Positions 29,463 to 37,032 of a stretch of 64,000 nt of DNA are shown here, piece by piece. This DNA comes from Luteibacter sp. (lineage in GTDB: Bacteria; Pseudomonadota; Gammaproteobacteria; Xanthomonadales; Rhodanobacteraceae). Position numbers and translations under genes: made by a program. How positions within the stretch are numbered: position 1 is the first letter of the stretch; every line of letters begins with the position of its first letter. The stretch is taken from NCBI RefSeq assembly GCF_009912395.1, contig NZ_WNDO01000001.1, forward strand, positions 124,001-188,000, given 5' to 3'. The notes beneath the pieces are model-generated. The model was given only the letters and a program-made list of their open reading frames with translations. It had not been told where the DNA came from and ran no database searches.

Positions 29463-29818
29463 AACGCAATCCCACGATGTTCCGCTGCGTTCTCGTGAAC
29501 GCCCACGGCGAGCGCATGACCTACATCGGCCCGTTCGATTGCTGGTCGCGCGATTGGCACATGCTGATGCGCGCCTCGGTCGGGCCGCGCGGGGGGTGTA
29601 GCGGCATGAGCAAGAACGATGATTGTCCGGCGTTTCCTTACGAAGATGGACCGTATTTCAAGAAGGGCATGACGCTCCGCGACTACTTCGCGGCTAAGGC
29701 AGTGCAGGGTGAATGCGCTCGCGAGGATTGGAGCATCACCAATCTTCCTAACCTAGCCAGATGGGCTTATGAATTAGCCGACGCCATGCTCGCAGCCCGC
29801 GAAGGAGACAAGGCATGA
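29459..29818 (+). CDS. Early phage protein, two-part
   Basis: 119 residues from GTG 29459. The last 70 residues (from MSKNDDCPAFPYEDGPYFKK, then GMTLRDYFAAKAVQGE and LARWAYELADAMLAAREGDK) match a very common small phage protein that normally stands alone; its natural start would be ATG 29606. The first 49 residues (VLVNAHGERMTYIGPFDCWS) may be a separate small domain fused in frame. Both starts are possible. Confidence 0.6.
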   Translation: MKRNPTMFRCVLVNAHGERMTYIGPFDCWSRDWHMLMRASVGPRGGCSGMSKNDDCPAFPYEDGPYFKKGMTLRDYFAAKAVQGECAREDWSITNLPNLARWAYELADAMLAAREGDKA

Positions 29819-29964
29819 ACGCCTTCGACCGCTACCTAGCCGAGGTGTCCGCCTCTGCCAACCGTCGCCGCCCGATGACCGCCGCCGAATGGCGCGCGCT
29901 GGGCGCAGGCATCGGCATCCCTCTTGCCTTCCTTCTCCTGCTCGTCGCGTTCTGCCCGCGCTGA
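29815..29964 (+). CDS. Small membrane protein
   Basis: 49 residues. A polar basic N-terminus (MNAFDRYLAEVSASANRRRP) is followed by one membrane helix (ALGAGIGIPLAFLLLLVAFC). Four-base overlap with the previous gene. Function unknown. Confidence 0.6.
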   Translation: MNAFDRYLAEVSASANRRRPMTAAEWRALGAGIGIPLAFLLLLVAFCPR

Positions 29965-29980
29965 GCCCCGATCACAACAC

Positions 29981-29996
29981 GCCGGGCGTGCCCGGC
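29981..29996 (+). promoter_or_regulatory. Leader stem-loop before the coiled-coil protein gene
   Basis: GCCGGG-CGTG-CCCGGC followed by AAAGGAATTC and, 16 bases after the stem, the ATG at 30013. Same design as at 28298 and 32430. Confidence 0.55.
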
Positions 29997-30012
29997 AAAG
30001 GAATTCATCACC

Positions 30013-30957
30013 ATGTCCGACTCGTCCCTCATCCCTGTCGAATCTGTCAACGGCATCGAACTGTTCACCGGCGCCGGCAACCTCGACGACCTCCTTGCGC
30101 GCATCCGTCAGGAGACGATCACAATCATCCCCGATGTCACCACCGATAAGGGTCGCAAGGAGATCGCGTCGCTGGCTTACAAGGTCGCGCGCTCGAAGAC
30201 GGTCATCGACGACGCCGGCAAGGCGCTCGTCGCCGACTGGAAGGCGAAGTCCGCCGAGGTCGATGCCGCGCGCAAGAAAGCCAGAGACACCTTGGACGCG
30301 CTGAAGGGTGAGATTCGACAGCCCCTCACCGACTGGGAGGAGGAGCAAGAGCGCATTGCCCGCGAGGCCGCTGAAGCTGAAGCGCGTGCCCGTGCCGAGG
30401 CGGAAGCCGCACGCTTGGCTGAGATCGAGCGCCGCGAGGCTGAAATCCGTGAACGCGAAGCCGCCATTGCTCGCGCCGAAGCCGAGAGGATCGCCGCCGA
30501 GAAGGCGGAGCGGGAAGCCCGCGAGCGCGTCGAGCGGGAGGAGCGTATCCGTCAGGAAGCGGCCGAGCGTGCGAAGAAGGAGGCCGAGGAAGCTATCGCC
30601 CGCGCTGAGCGTGAGGCGAAGGAGGCCCGCGAGCGTGCTGACCGGGAACGTGCCGATGCCGTTGAACGCGAGCGGGTCGCCGCCGAGCGTGCGGAGCATG
30701 CGCGGGTCGAGGCCATCCGTGCAGCTGAGCAGCGCGCCGCTGACGAAGCTGCGCGAGCCGAACGCGAGCGCAAAGCTGAAGCCGACCGGATCGAGGCCGA
30801 AAACGCACGCCGCGCCGCCGACCGCGAACACCGCAAGGCGATCAACAACGCCGCGCTCGCTGCCCTGGTTGAGGGCGGGATCGATGAGAACGTCGCCAAG
30901 GCCGTCATCACTCTGATCGCGTCGGGCTCGATCCCGGCCGTGTCGATCAACTACTGA
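30013..30957 (+). CDS. Long charged-helix phage protein upstream of erf
   Basis: 314 residues. The N-terminal 115 residues form a folded helical domain (LDDLLARIRQETITIIPDVT, RKEIASLAYKVARSKTVIDD). Residues about 118-270 are an almost unbroken run of Glu, Arg and Ala consistent with a coiled coil or single alpha helix (EREARERVEREERIRQEAAE). The C-terminal 40 residues (NNAALAALVEGGIDENVAKA) are globular. Proteins of this form commonly precede Erf or RecT in phages, and a recombination accessory role is likely but unproven. Confidence 0.7.
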   Translation: MSDSSLIPVESVNGIELFTGAGNLDDLLARIRQETITIIPDVTTDKGRKEIASLAYKVARSKTVIDDAGKALVADWKAKSAEVDAARKKARDTLDALKGEIRQPLTDWEEEQERIAREAAEAEARARAEAEAARLAEIERREAEIREREAAIARAEAERIAAEKAEREARERVEREERIRQEAAERAKKEAEEAIARAEREAKEARERADRERADAVERERVAAERAEHARVEAIRAAEQRAADEAARAERERKAEADRIEAENARRAADREHRKAINNAALAALVEGGIDENVAKAVITLIASGSIPAVSINY

Positions 30958-30964
30958 GGCCGTC

Positions 30965-31774
30965 ATGAGTACGATGACCGCAACCACGATCCACGAAGGC
31001 ACCCTCGGGCTGGAGCCACGCGAGGTACGCGCTGAGCAGACCACGAAAGCCCTTTCCGCCACGCCCACGCCCGCCGACCTCCTTGGCATGGCGATGGCTC
31101 AGGGTGCCGACCTCGACCGACTGGAACGCCTCATGGCATTGCAGGAGCGCTGGGAGGCGAACCAGGCCGAGAAGGCTTACGTCACCGCGATGACGGCCTT
31201 CAAGGCGAAGCCCATCGACATCTACAAGCGGAAGCGTGTCCGCTTCCAGACTTCGAAGGGCGTCACCGAGTACAACCACGCGGAATTGGCCGATGTCGTC
31301 GATGCTGCAATCACGGGTATGGCCGAGCACGGCCTGAGCCATGCTTGGGAAACCGAGCAGCGCCAGGGCGGCTGGATCGCCGTGACCTGCGTCGTCACCC
31401 ACGCCCAAGGGCACAGCAAGCGCACGATGCTGACGGCGCAGGCCGACGACAGCGGTGGCAAGAATTCCATTCAGGCGGTTGGATCGACCATTACTTACCT
31501 CCAGCGCTACACCCTGCTCGCTGCACTGGGCCTTGCCACGAAGGGCATGGACGACGACGGGCGCGGTTCCAGCGCCAGCGGACGTCCCGCTGCCGCCGAT
31601 GATGGCCAGCCGGATGAGGTGCGCGACCGCATCGTCGATGACCTCTACGCCTGCGCCGACAACGGCATGGAGGAACTGATGAAGGCATGGCGCGCCCTGC
31701 CCGAGGCCAGCCGTGCCCGCGTGGGCCGCGAGTTTGCCGCCATCAAGGCCCGTGCCGAGAAGGCCAGCGCATGA
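30965..31774 (+). CDS. erf: Erf-family single-strand annealing protein
   Basis: 269 residues. The Erf core (about 70-190) includes KAYVTAMTAFKAKPIDIYKR, GVTEYNHAELADVVDAAITG and NSIQAVGSTITYLQRYTLLA. Erf-type proteins anneal complementary single strands and drive phage recombination and genome circularisation. The next gene is a YqaJ exonuclease, giving the classic annealase-exonuclease pair. It overlaps that gene by 4 bases. The C-terminal helical region is variable. Confidence 0.88.
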   Translation: MSTMTATTIHEGTLGLEPREVRAEQTTKALSATPTPADLLGMAMAQGADLDRLERLMALQERWEANQAEKAYVTAMTAFKAKPIDIYKRKRVRFQTSKGVTEYNHAELADVVDAAITGMAEHGLSHAWETEQRQGGWIAVTCVVTHAQGHSKRTMLTAQADDSGGKNSIQAVGSTITYLQRYTLLAALGLATKGMDDDGRGSSASGRPAAADDGQPDEVRDRIVDDLYACADNGMEELMKAWRALPEASRARVGREFAAIKARAEKASA

Positions 31775-32415
31775 AGATTTTCACCTGCGCCCAGGGCTCG
31801 CCCGAATGGCACGCCGCCCGTGCCGGGGTCATTACCGCCAGCATGTTCGAGACGGCACGCGCCAAGCTCAAGACCGGTCCCAACAAGGGACTGCCTACGA
31901 GCGCAGCCGCGGATTACGCGTTCCGGCTGGCGGTGGAGCGGATCTCCGGCGAGCCGCTGGATAACGGCTATGAGACGTGGCAGATGCAGCGCGGGCACGA
32001 GCTTGAGCCCGAGGCTCGCATGGAGCACGAAATTCAAACGGGGCTCGTGGTTCAGCGCGCGGGCTTCGTGGCCACCGACGACGGCATGTTTGGATGCAGC
32101 GCCGATGGCCTGATCGGCTCGGATAGCGGCGCCGAGTACAAGTGCTTCATCGCACCGGAGAAGCTTCGTAGCATCCACATCGACGGCGACGCGAGCGACA
32201 TCTTCGCCCAAGTGCAGGGCTGCATGTGGATCACCGGGCGCCGGTCCTGGCACATCGGCCTCTACTGCCCCGCGCTGCGACCCGCCGGCAAGCAGCTTTG
32301 GTGGCGCGAGTTCCAGCGCGACGACAACTACATCGAGAGCCTTGAGGCCGACATGTGGGCATTCAAGCTTCTCGTCGATGAATACGAAGACGCGCTTCGG
32401 AACAAAGCTGCCTGA
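31771..32415 (+). CDS. YqaJ-family (lambda exonuclease-like) 5'-3' exonuclease
   Basis: 214 residues from ATG 31771. N-terminal QGSPEWHAARAGVITASMFE is the YqaJ signature. Active-site residues are Asp112 (CSADGLIG), Glu122 and Lys124 (GAEYKC), with a later AQVQGCMWITG element. It resects double-stranded ends to supply single strands to the Erf protein. It is coupled to erf by ATGA overlap. Confidence 0.88.
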   Translation: MKIFTCAQGSPEWHAARAGVITASMFETARAKLKTGPNKGLPTSAAADYAFRLAVERISGEPLDNGYETWQMQRGHELEPEARMEHEIQTGLVVQRAGFVATDDGMFGCSADGLIGSDSGAEYKCFIAPEKLRSIHIDGDASDIFAQVQGCMWITGRRSWHIGLYCPALRPAGKQLWWREFQRDDNYIESLEADMWAFKLLVDEYEDALRNKAA

Positions 32416-32429
32416 CCACCTTCAACAGC

Positions 32430-32445
32430 GCCGGCGCTCGCCGGC
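32430..32445 (+). promoter_or_regulatory. Leader stem-loop before the SSB operon segment
   Basis: GCCGGC-GCTC-GCCGGC followed by AAAGGAATCCCC and the GTG at 32458. Third copy of the leader design in this operon. Confidence 0.5.
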
Positions 32446-32457
32446 AAAGGAATCCCC

Positions 32458-32670
32458 GTGAGCAAGACCCCGACCCGAATCTACGCCGTGAAGCGCCAGT
32501 CCAGCGGCACCACGCGGCTCGTCCGCGCCACCTCGCAGGCACAGGCCCTGCGCCACGTCGCGCTCGATGAGTACGACGTCGACGTGGCGAGTCAGGACCA
32601 GCTCGTCAACGCGCTCGGCGTCGGCATCGCCGTCGAAACCGCCACCACCGTCGAAGCCGCGAGCGTCTGA
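32458..32670 (+). CDS. Small early phage protein (GTG start)
   Basis: 70 residues: [20 protein letters not shown], then [20 protein letters not shown]. The ribosome site AAAGGAAT supports the GTG start. The size and pattern are common in phage recombination regions, but the function is unknown. The stop overlaps the SSB start (TGATG). Confidence 0.65.
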   Translation: MSKTPTRIYAVKRQSSGTTRLVRATSQAQALRHVALDEYDVDVASQDQLVNALGVGIAVETATTVEAASV

Positions 32671-33308
32671 TGGCACGCGGCGTCAACAAGGTGATCCTGG
32701 TGGGCAACCTCGGCCAGGACCCGGATGTGCGTTACACGGGATCCGGCACGGCGGTGGTCACCATGAGCATCGCCACGTCCGAGAAATGGACGGACAAGCA
32801 GACCGGGGAACCGCAGGAGCGCACCGAGTGGCACCGCGTGAAGCTGTTCGGGAAGCTGGCCGAGGTCGCGGGCGAGTACCTGAAGAAAGGTCGCCAGGTC
32901 TACGTCGAGGGCTCCCTGCGCCACGACAAGTACACCGACCGCGAAGGCATCGAGCGTTTCACCACCGACGTCATCGCCAACGAACTGCAGATGCTCGGCG
33001 GCCAGGCGGGATCCCGCGCCGGTGACGGCTATGCCGACTCCCGCTACGGCGGTGGTGTGCGCGCCTCGCGGCGCTGCGGGTCGCGCCGCTCAGGCATTGA
33101 CCATGGCGGTCAACGGCCACCAGCCCATCCTGGACGTGCCGTGAAGCCCAACACCGAGCGCCCGGACGCCTGCGCCATCTCCGGCACGGTCCACATCTTC
33201 GTCGGCGGCTACCACCAGGTCTTGTCAATCGCCGCCGCCGAATCCCTCGTTCTCAAGACCAACGCCGCCATCGAGCAGGCGAAGCAGCAGGAGGCCGTCA
33301 AGGCATGA
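32670..33308 (+). CDS. ssb: Single-stranded DNA-binding protein with abnormal, probably frameshifted C-terminus
   Basis: 212 residues. Residues 1-110 are a normal bacterial/phage SSB OB-fold ([20 protein letters not shown], then [20 protein letters not shown] and [14 protein letters not shown]). From about residue 129 the frame becomes Arg/Cys-rich ([20 protein letters not shown]) and then runs in frame into what looks like a separate small gene starting at GTG 33141. The acidic DDDIPF-type tip is absent. In the +1 frame the linker continues as [12 protein letters not shown] and ends at TGA 33142-33144. A one-base indel is the simplest explanation. Confidence 0.75.
   Translation: MARGVNKVILVGNLGQDPDVRYTGSGTAVVTMSIATSEKWTDKQTGEPQERTEWHRVKLFGKLAEVAGEYLKKGRQVYVEGSLRHDKYTDREGIERFTTDVIANELQMLGGQAGSRAGDGYADSRYGGGVRASRRCGSRRSGIDHGGQRPPAHPGRAVKPNTERPDACAISGTVHIFVGGYHQVLSIAAAESLVLKTNAAIEQAKQQEAVKA
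33141..33308 (+). CDS. Small phage protein now in frame with the SSB reading frame
   Basis: 55 residues from GTG 33141: [20 protein letters not shown], then [20 protein letters not shown]. The GTG overlaps a TGA in the +1 frame (GTGA), the junction type used throughout this operon, so this was probably a separate gene coupled to the original SSB stop. The stop overlaps the next ATG. Confidence 0.5.
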   Translation: MKPNTERPDACAISGTVHIFVGGYHQVLSIAAAESLVLKTNAAIEQAKQQEAVKA

Positions 33309-33613
33309 CCACCAAGCCCATCAGCCAGCGCGAGGCGCGTGCATTGAGCGCACAAGACATCCTCCGCCGCGCCGCCGGCCACATCGAGGACCGCGCGGCG
33401 CAGCGCGACCAGCCCGGCGGCGAGCGCAGCATGGCCCACACCGTGGCGGCCTTCAACGCCCTGACCGGCCACCAGCTCAGCGAGCGCGACGGCTGGCTGT
33501 TCATGACCACCCTGAAAATGGCCCGCGCGTGCTGCACGCCCACGGGCATTCCTGACGACTACGAAGACGGCGCGGCCTACATCGGGCTGGCTGGGGAGAG
33601 TGCACATGGCTGA
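33305..33613 (+). CDS. DUF6378-like phage protein
   Basis: 102 residues. [20 protein letters not shown], then [18 protein letters not shown] and [20 protein letters not shown] with [12 protein letters not shown] resemble the DUF6378 family of small phage proteins, which have a MazG-like helical pattern. Enzymatic role unknown. It overlaps both neighbours. Confidence 0.7.
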   Translation: MTTKPISQREARALSAQDILRRAAGHIEDRAAQRDQPGGERSMAHTVAAFNALTGHQLSERDGWLFMTTLKMARACCTPTGIPDDYEDGAAYIGLAGESAHG

Positions 33614-35087
33614 CACGAAAACCTTGGAGGGGACGCGCGACCAGATTCGTGCCTTCGCGCAACTCCAGCCTCGCGACTGCGAGAGCAAGAACTACTACGT
33701 CGAAATGAACGTGCTGCTCATGGATGACTGGTGGAAGGCCATCGACGCCCATCTCGCCTCCCAGCCTGCCGAGCAGCCGAGGGACGAGCCGTTGGTGAAT
33801 CGCCAGGATATACGACAGGTTTGCCGGACCATAGATGGCCTAAAAGACCTTTTGTTCGACGCCAACGCGCTCGACGCAGAAGCCCTTTCGCTGCATAAGG
33901 CTGGGTGTGATGCGATCTTGCGTATCGGCGATCTTTCGCGGGAATCCGCCCAGCCGAAGCCCGAGCAGGCGGTGGGCGATGGGGTGGAGTCGGCGAAGAT
34001 GCTCGCCGATGCGCTCGCCGAAATCACTGTCACCCGATACGACGATGACCCGAGCAGCGAAACTTACGATGCTGACGGCCATTCGCGCTGCGTGGACATA
34101 GCTGACGCGGCGCTGCTCCGATACGAGCAAGCCATCACCACCGCGCGCCCGGCTGTCGCCACGCCTGCCGAGGTGACGGACCTGCACCGCTTGCTCGAAG
34201 GCTTTACCGTCACCGTCGAACGAAACCCGCTTGTATCACCGGCGACGTATCTCGACGAAGTACGGCTGTGCTGCGAGTTTCAGCCGGGGCAAGGCCGTGT
34301 TCGTGCGGATGCACTTCGCGCCGCCCTCACCTCTCAATGTCAGGTCCGCAAGGATACCCAAGGGCTGGATGATTCCGGCCGCCTGACGCCATGCAAGCCA
34401 AAAAATTACGCGTCTTTGAACGAACTGCGCAACTGGTTCGATTGGCGTGCCGCGCACGTTACGGAAGCCTTCATGGTCTACGCACCGGAATTTGCTGCGT
34501 GGCGCGATGCTATCGACTACTACTCACGCGTGCCCCACGCCTTGGCTGATGTTGTCAGTGCTGTCCGCCGCTTCGATGAATGTGCGGAGGATGGCGAGGA
34601 CGTGGACATCGGCCGAGACTGGTTCGATGCGTTGACCACCATCGGTTTACTGCGTCGCGTTCAACGCAGCCCTGCTCGATGGGAAATGACCGATGCCGGT
34701 CGCTCCCTGCTTGAACTCGCCTCGTCCAGCGCCCAGGCGGCGGCGCCTCCGGGATGGAAGCTCGTACCGGTTGAGCCCACAGCGGCGATCCTCGACGTAA
34801 TCGCATGGCATCTTGATGAGGCCCAACAGGGACCTCCGTTCTTTCCCCAAAAAGTCTTTGACGCGTTGCTCGCCGCCTCGCCCAGCGCCGGGGCGGCGGT
34901 GCCGGAGGTACTGCTTGCCGATCTTCGCAAGTTCCACGAGGAAGCCGAGGCATGCGACGAGTTCGACCTTACCAGCGAGGCAACGGCGGCGCTGCTGTCT
35001 GCGAACCTGATCGAAGGCACGCACTTCGTGCTGACGGCGAAGGGTAAGGCACTGCTCGCCGACGCGCCGGAGGTGCCCCGTGGCTGA
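33606..35087 (+). CDS. Large modular phage protein, possibly composite
   Basis: 493 residues from ATG 33606 (ATG 33600 also possible). Separate blocks are visible. About 1-145 is acidic and helical. About 180-250 contains VTDLHRLLEGFTVTVERN. About 320-380 has DWFDALTTIGLLRRVQRSPA ending MTDAGRSLLELAS. About 385-430 has PPGWKLVPVEPTAAILDVIA, a segment common in phage accessory proteins. The end repeats a winged-helix-like pattern (LTAKGKALLADA). It looks assembled from modules used in other small phage genes. Function unknown. Confidence 0.6.
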   Translation: MADTKTLEGTRDQIRAFAQLQPRDCESKNYYVEMNVLLMDDWWKAIDAHLASQPAEQPRDEPLVNRQDIRQVCRTIDGLKDLLFDANALDAEALSLHKAGCDAILRIGDLSRESAQPKPEQAVGDGVESAKMLADALAEITVTRYDDDPSSETYDADGHSRCVDIADAALLRYEQAITTARPAVATPAEVTDLHRLLEGFTVTVERNPLVSPATYLDEVRLCCEFQPGQGRVRADALRAALTSQCQVRKDTQGLDDSGRLTPCKPKNYASLNELRNWFDWRAAHVTEAFMVYAPEFAAWRDAIDYYSRVPHALADVVSAVRRFDECAEDGEDVDIGRDWFDALTTIGLLRRVQRSPARWEMTDAGRSLLELASSSAQAAAPPGWKLVPVEPTAAILDVIAWHLDEAQQGPPFFPQKVFDALLAASPSAGAAVPEVLLADLRKFHEEAEACDEFDLTSEATAALLSANLIEGTHFVLTAKGKALLADAPEVPRG

Positions 35088-35346
35088 GAACAAGGACGCC
35101 CACTATCTGGTGGCCCTCGGGCGCGCCATAGAGCATGCGGCTGCGGCGCTCCCGGAAGGCTGGCAAATCACCATCGAGGTTGAGCGCGGCTCCGGCTCGG
35201 TTCTCCTCTACACCCCGGAAGGTGACGAAGTAGACGAAGGCTTCGGTGGTGGGGACCACTTCTACGAAGAGGTGGAAGAAGCGATCGCCTACGCATGCGC
35301 GATGGACACCCGCACGGCGGCGCTTGAGGAGGTGCCCCAGTCATGA
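35080..35346 (+). CDS. Small acidic phage protein (GTG start)
   Basis: 88 residues: VALGRAIEHAAAALPEGWQI, then YTPEGDEVDEGFGGGDHFYE. Overlaps both neighbours by 4-8 bases. Highly acidic C-terminal half; might mimic DNA, but that is speculation. Not recognised. Confidence 0.6.
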   Translation: MAENKDAHYLVALGRAIEHAAAALPEGWQITIEVERGSGSVLLYTPEGDEVDEGFGGGDHFYEEVEEAIAYACAMDTRTAALEEVPQS

Positions 35347-35591
35347 GCATGGAATACGTGAGGCGTTACTACGGCGTCCCTGCTCGGCGCGGCGGTCGCG
35401 TGGAATACACCGGCTGCGGCATAGTGGAGATGGGCACGATCCGCTCCGCAACCGGCAGCAATCTGAACATCCAGCTCGACGGCGTCAAGCATGCGATGCC
35501 GTTCCACCCGACGTGGAAACTGCGCTACATCGACCAACCGACGGACACCCTCACGGCGGGGGATGGGGAGGTGCCGCATGGGCGCCGCTGA
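35343..35591 (+). CDS. Conserved small phage protein
   Basis: 82 residues: MEYVRRYYGVPARRGGRVEY, then TGSNLNIQLDGVKHAMPFHP with TWKLRY. A small beta-barrel (SH3-like) pattern often found just before xis/int in prophages. Function unknown. Overlaps the HTH gene by 14 bases. Confidence 0.65.
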   Translation: MSMEYVRRYYGVPARRGGRVEYTGCGIVEMGTIRSATGSNLNIQLDGVKHAMPFHPTWKLRYIDQPTDTLTAGDGEVPHGRR

Positions 35592-35901
35592 AGACCTACA
35601 CGCGCCGTTCGACGAAGCTGAGGCCGCGCGACGCCTCGGCGTCAGCAAGGCAACCCTGATGCGCGAGCGCGCGGCCGGCAAGATTCATCCCATGCGGATC
35701 GGTAAGCGCGTGATCCGCTACACCGAAAGCATCCTCAACGAGTACCGCGAAGCATGCAGGAATGTCTCGGCCAAATCGGCGACTTCTGGCTCAGCAAAAG
35801 GCCGGGTTCAAACCAGTGGTGCCGAACCTGGTTCGACGCCGATACTCGACAAACGCGACGCGCATCGGTTGGCACAGACGATCTTCAAGCGGCCAAGCTG
35901 A
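35578..35901 (+). CDS. Excisionase-like MerR/HTH_17 DNA-binding protein
   Basis: 107 residues from ATG 35578. Residues 11-60 form a MerR-like HTH (EAEAARRLGVSKATLMRERA, then AGKIHPMRIGKRVIRYTESI), typical of phage excisionases and recombination directionality factors. The last 45 residues are Ser/Lys/Thr-rich and read like the shadow of the integrase gene, which overlaps in another frame for 148 bases. Probably directs excision with the adjacent integrase. Confidence 0.75.
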   Translation: MGAAEDLHAPFDEAEAARRLGVSKATLMRERAAGKIHPMRIGKRVIRYTESILNEYREACRNVSAKSATSGSAKGRVQTSGAEPGSTPILDKRDAHRLAQTIFKRPS

Positions 35902-36854
35902 TCCTTTGGGAGTGGTTCGCCAAGCACGGCCGCGTGGGCAAGCAGGAGGCCCACGAAACGAGCCTGGAAATGGTCTTCGTGCGCTACTACCAGCAGCACG
36001 CCGAGTTGACCGAGTCGGCTGAAATGGCACGTGTGGCGCTTGGCTACTGGTCGGACTTCTTCGCCGGCGCGATGGTGGCCGAGGCGACGCCGCAGCGCCA
36101 GCGCGAGTTCATCGGATGGCTCAAGGGGAAGGGATTCTCCGACGGCTACGTCAAGCGGATACTGACGGTCGGAAAGGCGGCGCTGAATCGCGCCTGGAAG
36201 GAAGGAGAAGTCGACACGGTGCCCTACGTCATCCCCGGGCAGGACGGCCCCCCGCGAGACGCAGTGCTGACCGTGGCCCAGTCGGCCGCGCTGTGGCGAG
36301 CTGCCGAACTGCCGCACGAGCGCATGTACCTGGCCCTCGCTTTCGGGCTCGCATCGCGGCCGGAGACGATCCTCGACCTGCGCCGGGGCTTCGTGGACTT
36401 CGATCGGCGCATCATCGACACCAACCCGCCAGGGCGGCGCCAGACGCGCAAGTATCGGCCCGTCGTGCCCGTGGGCGCATTCCTACTGCCGTGGCTCGTG
36501 CAGGCGCCAGATGGCCCGCTGGTGGCCTGGCGCGGGAAGCCGATCGAGAGCTTCAAGACGGCGTGGCGGAAGATGCGCGATCGGGCAAGACTGCCGGCGT
36601 ACTACGTTGCGAAGGACATCCGCCACACGATGGCGACGGAGATGCGCTCGAAGAACGTGCCGGAGGCGGAGATCGACGGCTTCCTCGGCCACAAGGCATA
36701 TGGTGGGGTGACCGAGGTCTACGCCAAGTACCGGCCCGATTTCCGCAGCCAGGCCGTCGCCGTGATCGACGGATACATGGAAGGCCTGCGTGCTAGTTGC
36801 GTGTTAGACGCGGGATACGTGCCTGACCGCAAGGCAAGAAAAAAGGAGCCTTGA
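35754..36854 (+). CDS. int: Tyrosine integrase of the prophage
   Basis: 366 residues. The N-terminal arm-binding segment (IGDFWLSKRPGSNQWCRTWF) precedes a core-binding domain (70-155) and a catalytic domain. Catalytic residues: Arg202 (LASRPET), Arg290-His291 (KDIRHTMA; the usual first His of box II is Lys287), His313 (FLGHKAY) and Tyr323 (VTEVYAKY). It integrates the phage into the 3' end of the adjacent tRNA-Val gene. It overlaps the HTH gene by 148 bases and ends in a terminator hairpin. Confidence 0.9.
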   Translation: MQECLGQIGDFWLSKRPGSNQWCRTWFDADTRQTRRASVGTDDLQAAKLILWEWFAKHGRVGKQEAHETSLEMVFVRYYQQHAELTESAEMARVALGYWSDFFAGAMVAEATPQRQREFIGWLKGKGFSDGYVKRILTVGKAALNRAWKEGEVDTVPYVIPGQDGPPRDAVLTVAQSAALWRAAELPHERMYLALAFGLASRPETILDLRRGFVDFDRRIIDTNPPGRRQTRKYRPVVPVGAFLLPWLVQAPDGPLVAWRGKPIESFKTAWRKMRDRARLPAYYVAKDIRHTMATEMRSKNVPEAEIDGFLGHKAYGGVTEVYAKYRPDFRSQAVAVIDGYMEGLRASCVLDAGYVPDRKARKKEP

Positions 36855-36862
36855 GGGCTCCT
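36844..36862 (+). terminator. Terminator at the end of int
   Basis: AGGAGCC-TTGAG-GGCTCCT, with A-rich sequence before and AAATCTTTG after. The int stop codon lies in the loop. Weak U-run, so moderate efficiency. Confidence 0.65.
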
Positions 36863-36900
36863 AAATCTTTGTCTTCAAGCCACTTGCCGACTGAGGAAAG

Positions 36901-36945
36901 TGGTGGGCGGTACAAGGATCGAACTTGTGACCCCTACCATGTCAA
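36901..36945. other. Probable prophage attachment site (right end) in the tRNA-Val 3' half
   Basis: The integrase gene ends 46 bases from the CCA end of tRNA-Val(GAC), the usual arrangement for tyrosine integrases that use a tRNA 3' half as attB. The matching left copy must be outside the window, and no second copy of this stretch is visible here. The exact core length cannot be read from one end; the end coordinate is approximate. Confidence 0.6.
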
Positions 36946-36975
36946 GGTAGTGCTCTACCGCTGAGCTAACCGCCC
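36901..36975 (-). tRNA. tRNA-Val (anticodon GAC)
   Basis: 75 bases including encoded CCA. Acceptor GGGCGGT pairs with ACCGCCC. D arm is AGCTCAGCGGTAGAGC. Anticodon stem-loop is CTACC-TTGACAT-GGTAG with GAC. T arm contains TTCGATC. Fully canonical, so integration has kept it intact. Confidence 0.95.
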
Positions 36976-37032
36976 GGAAGAGCTGCGCAGTTTACTGATA
37001 CCCGCCCCCGCGTGCAAGGGGGCCGTGCGAAA

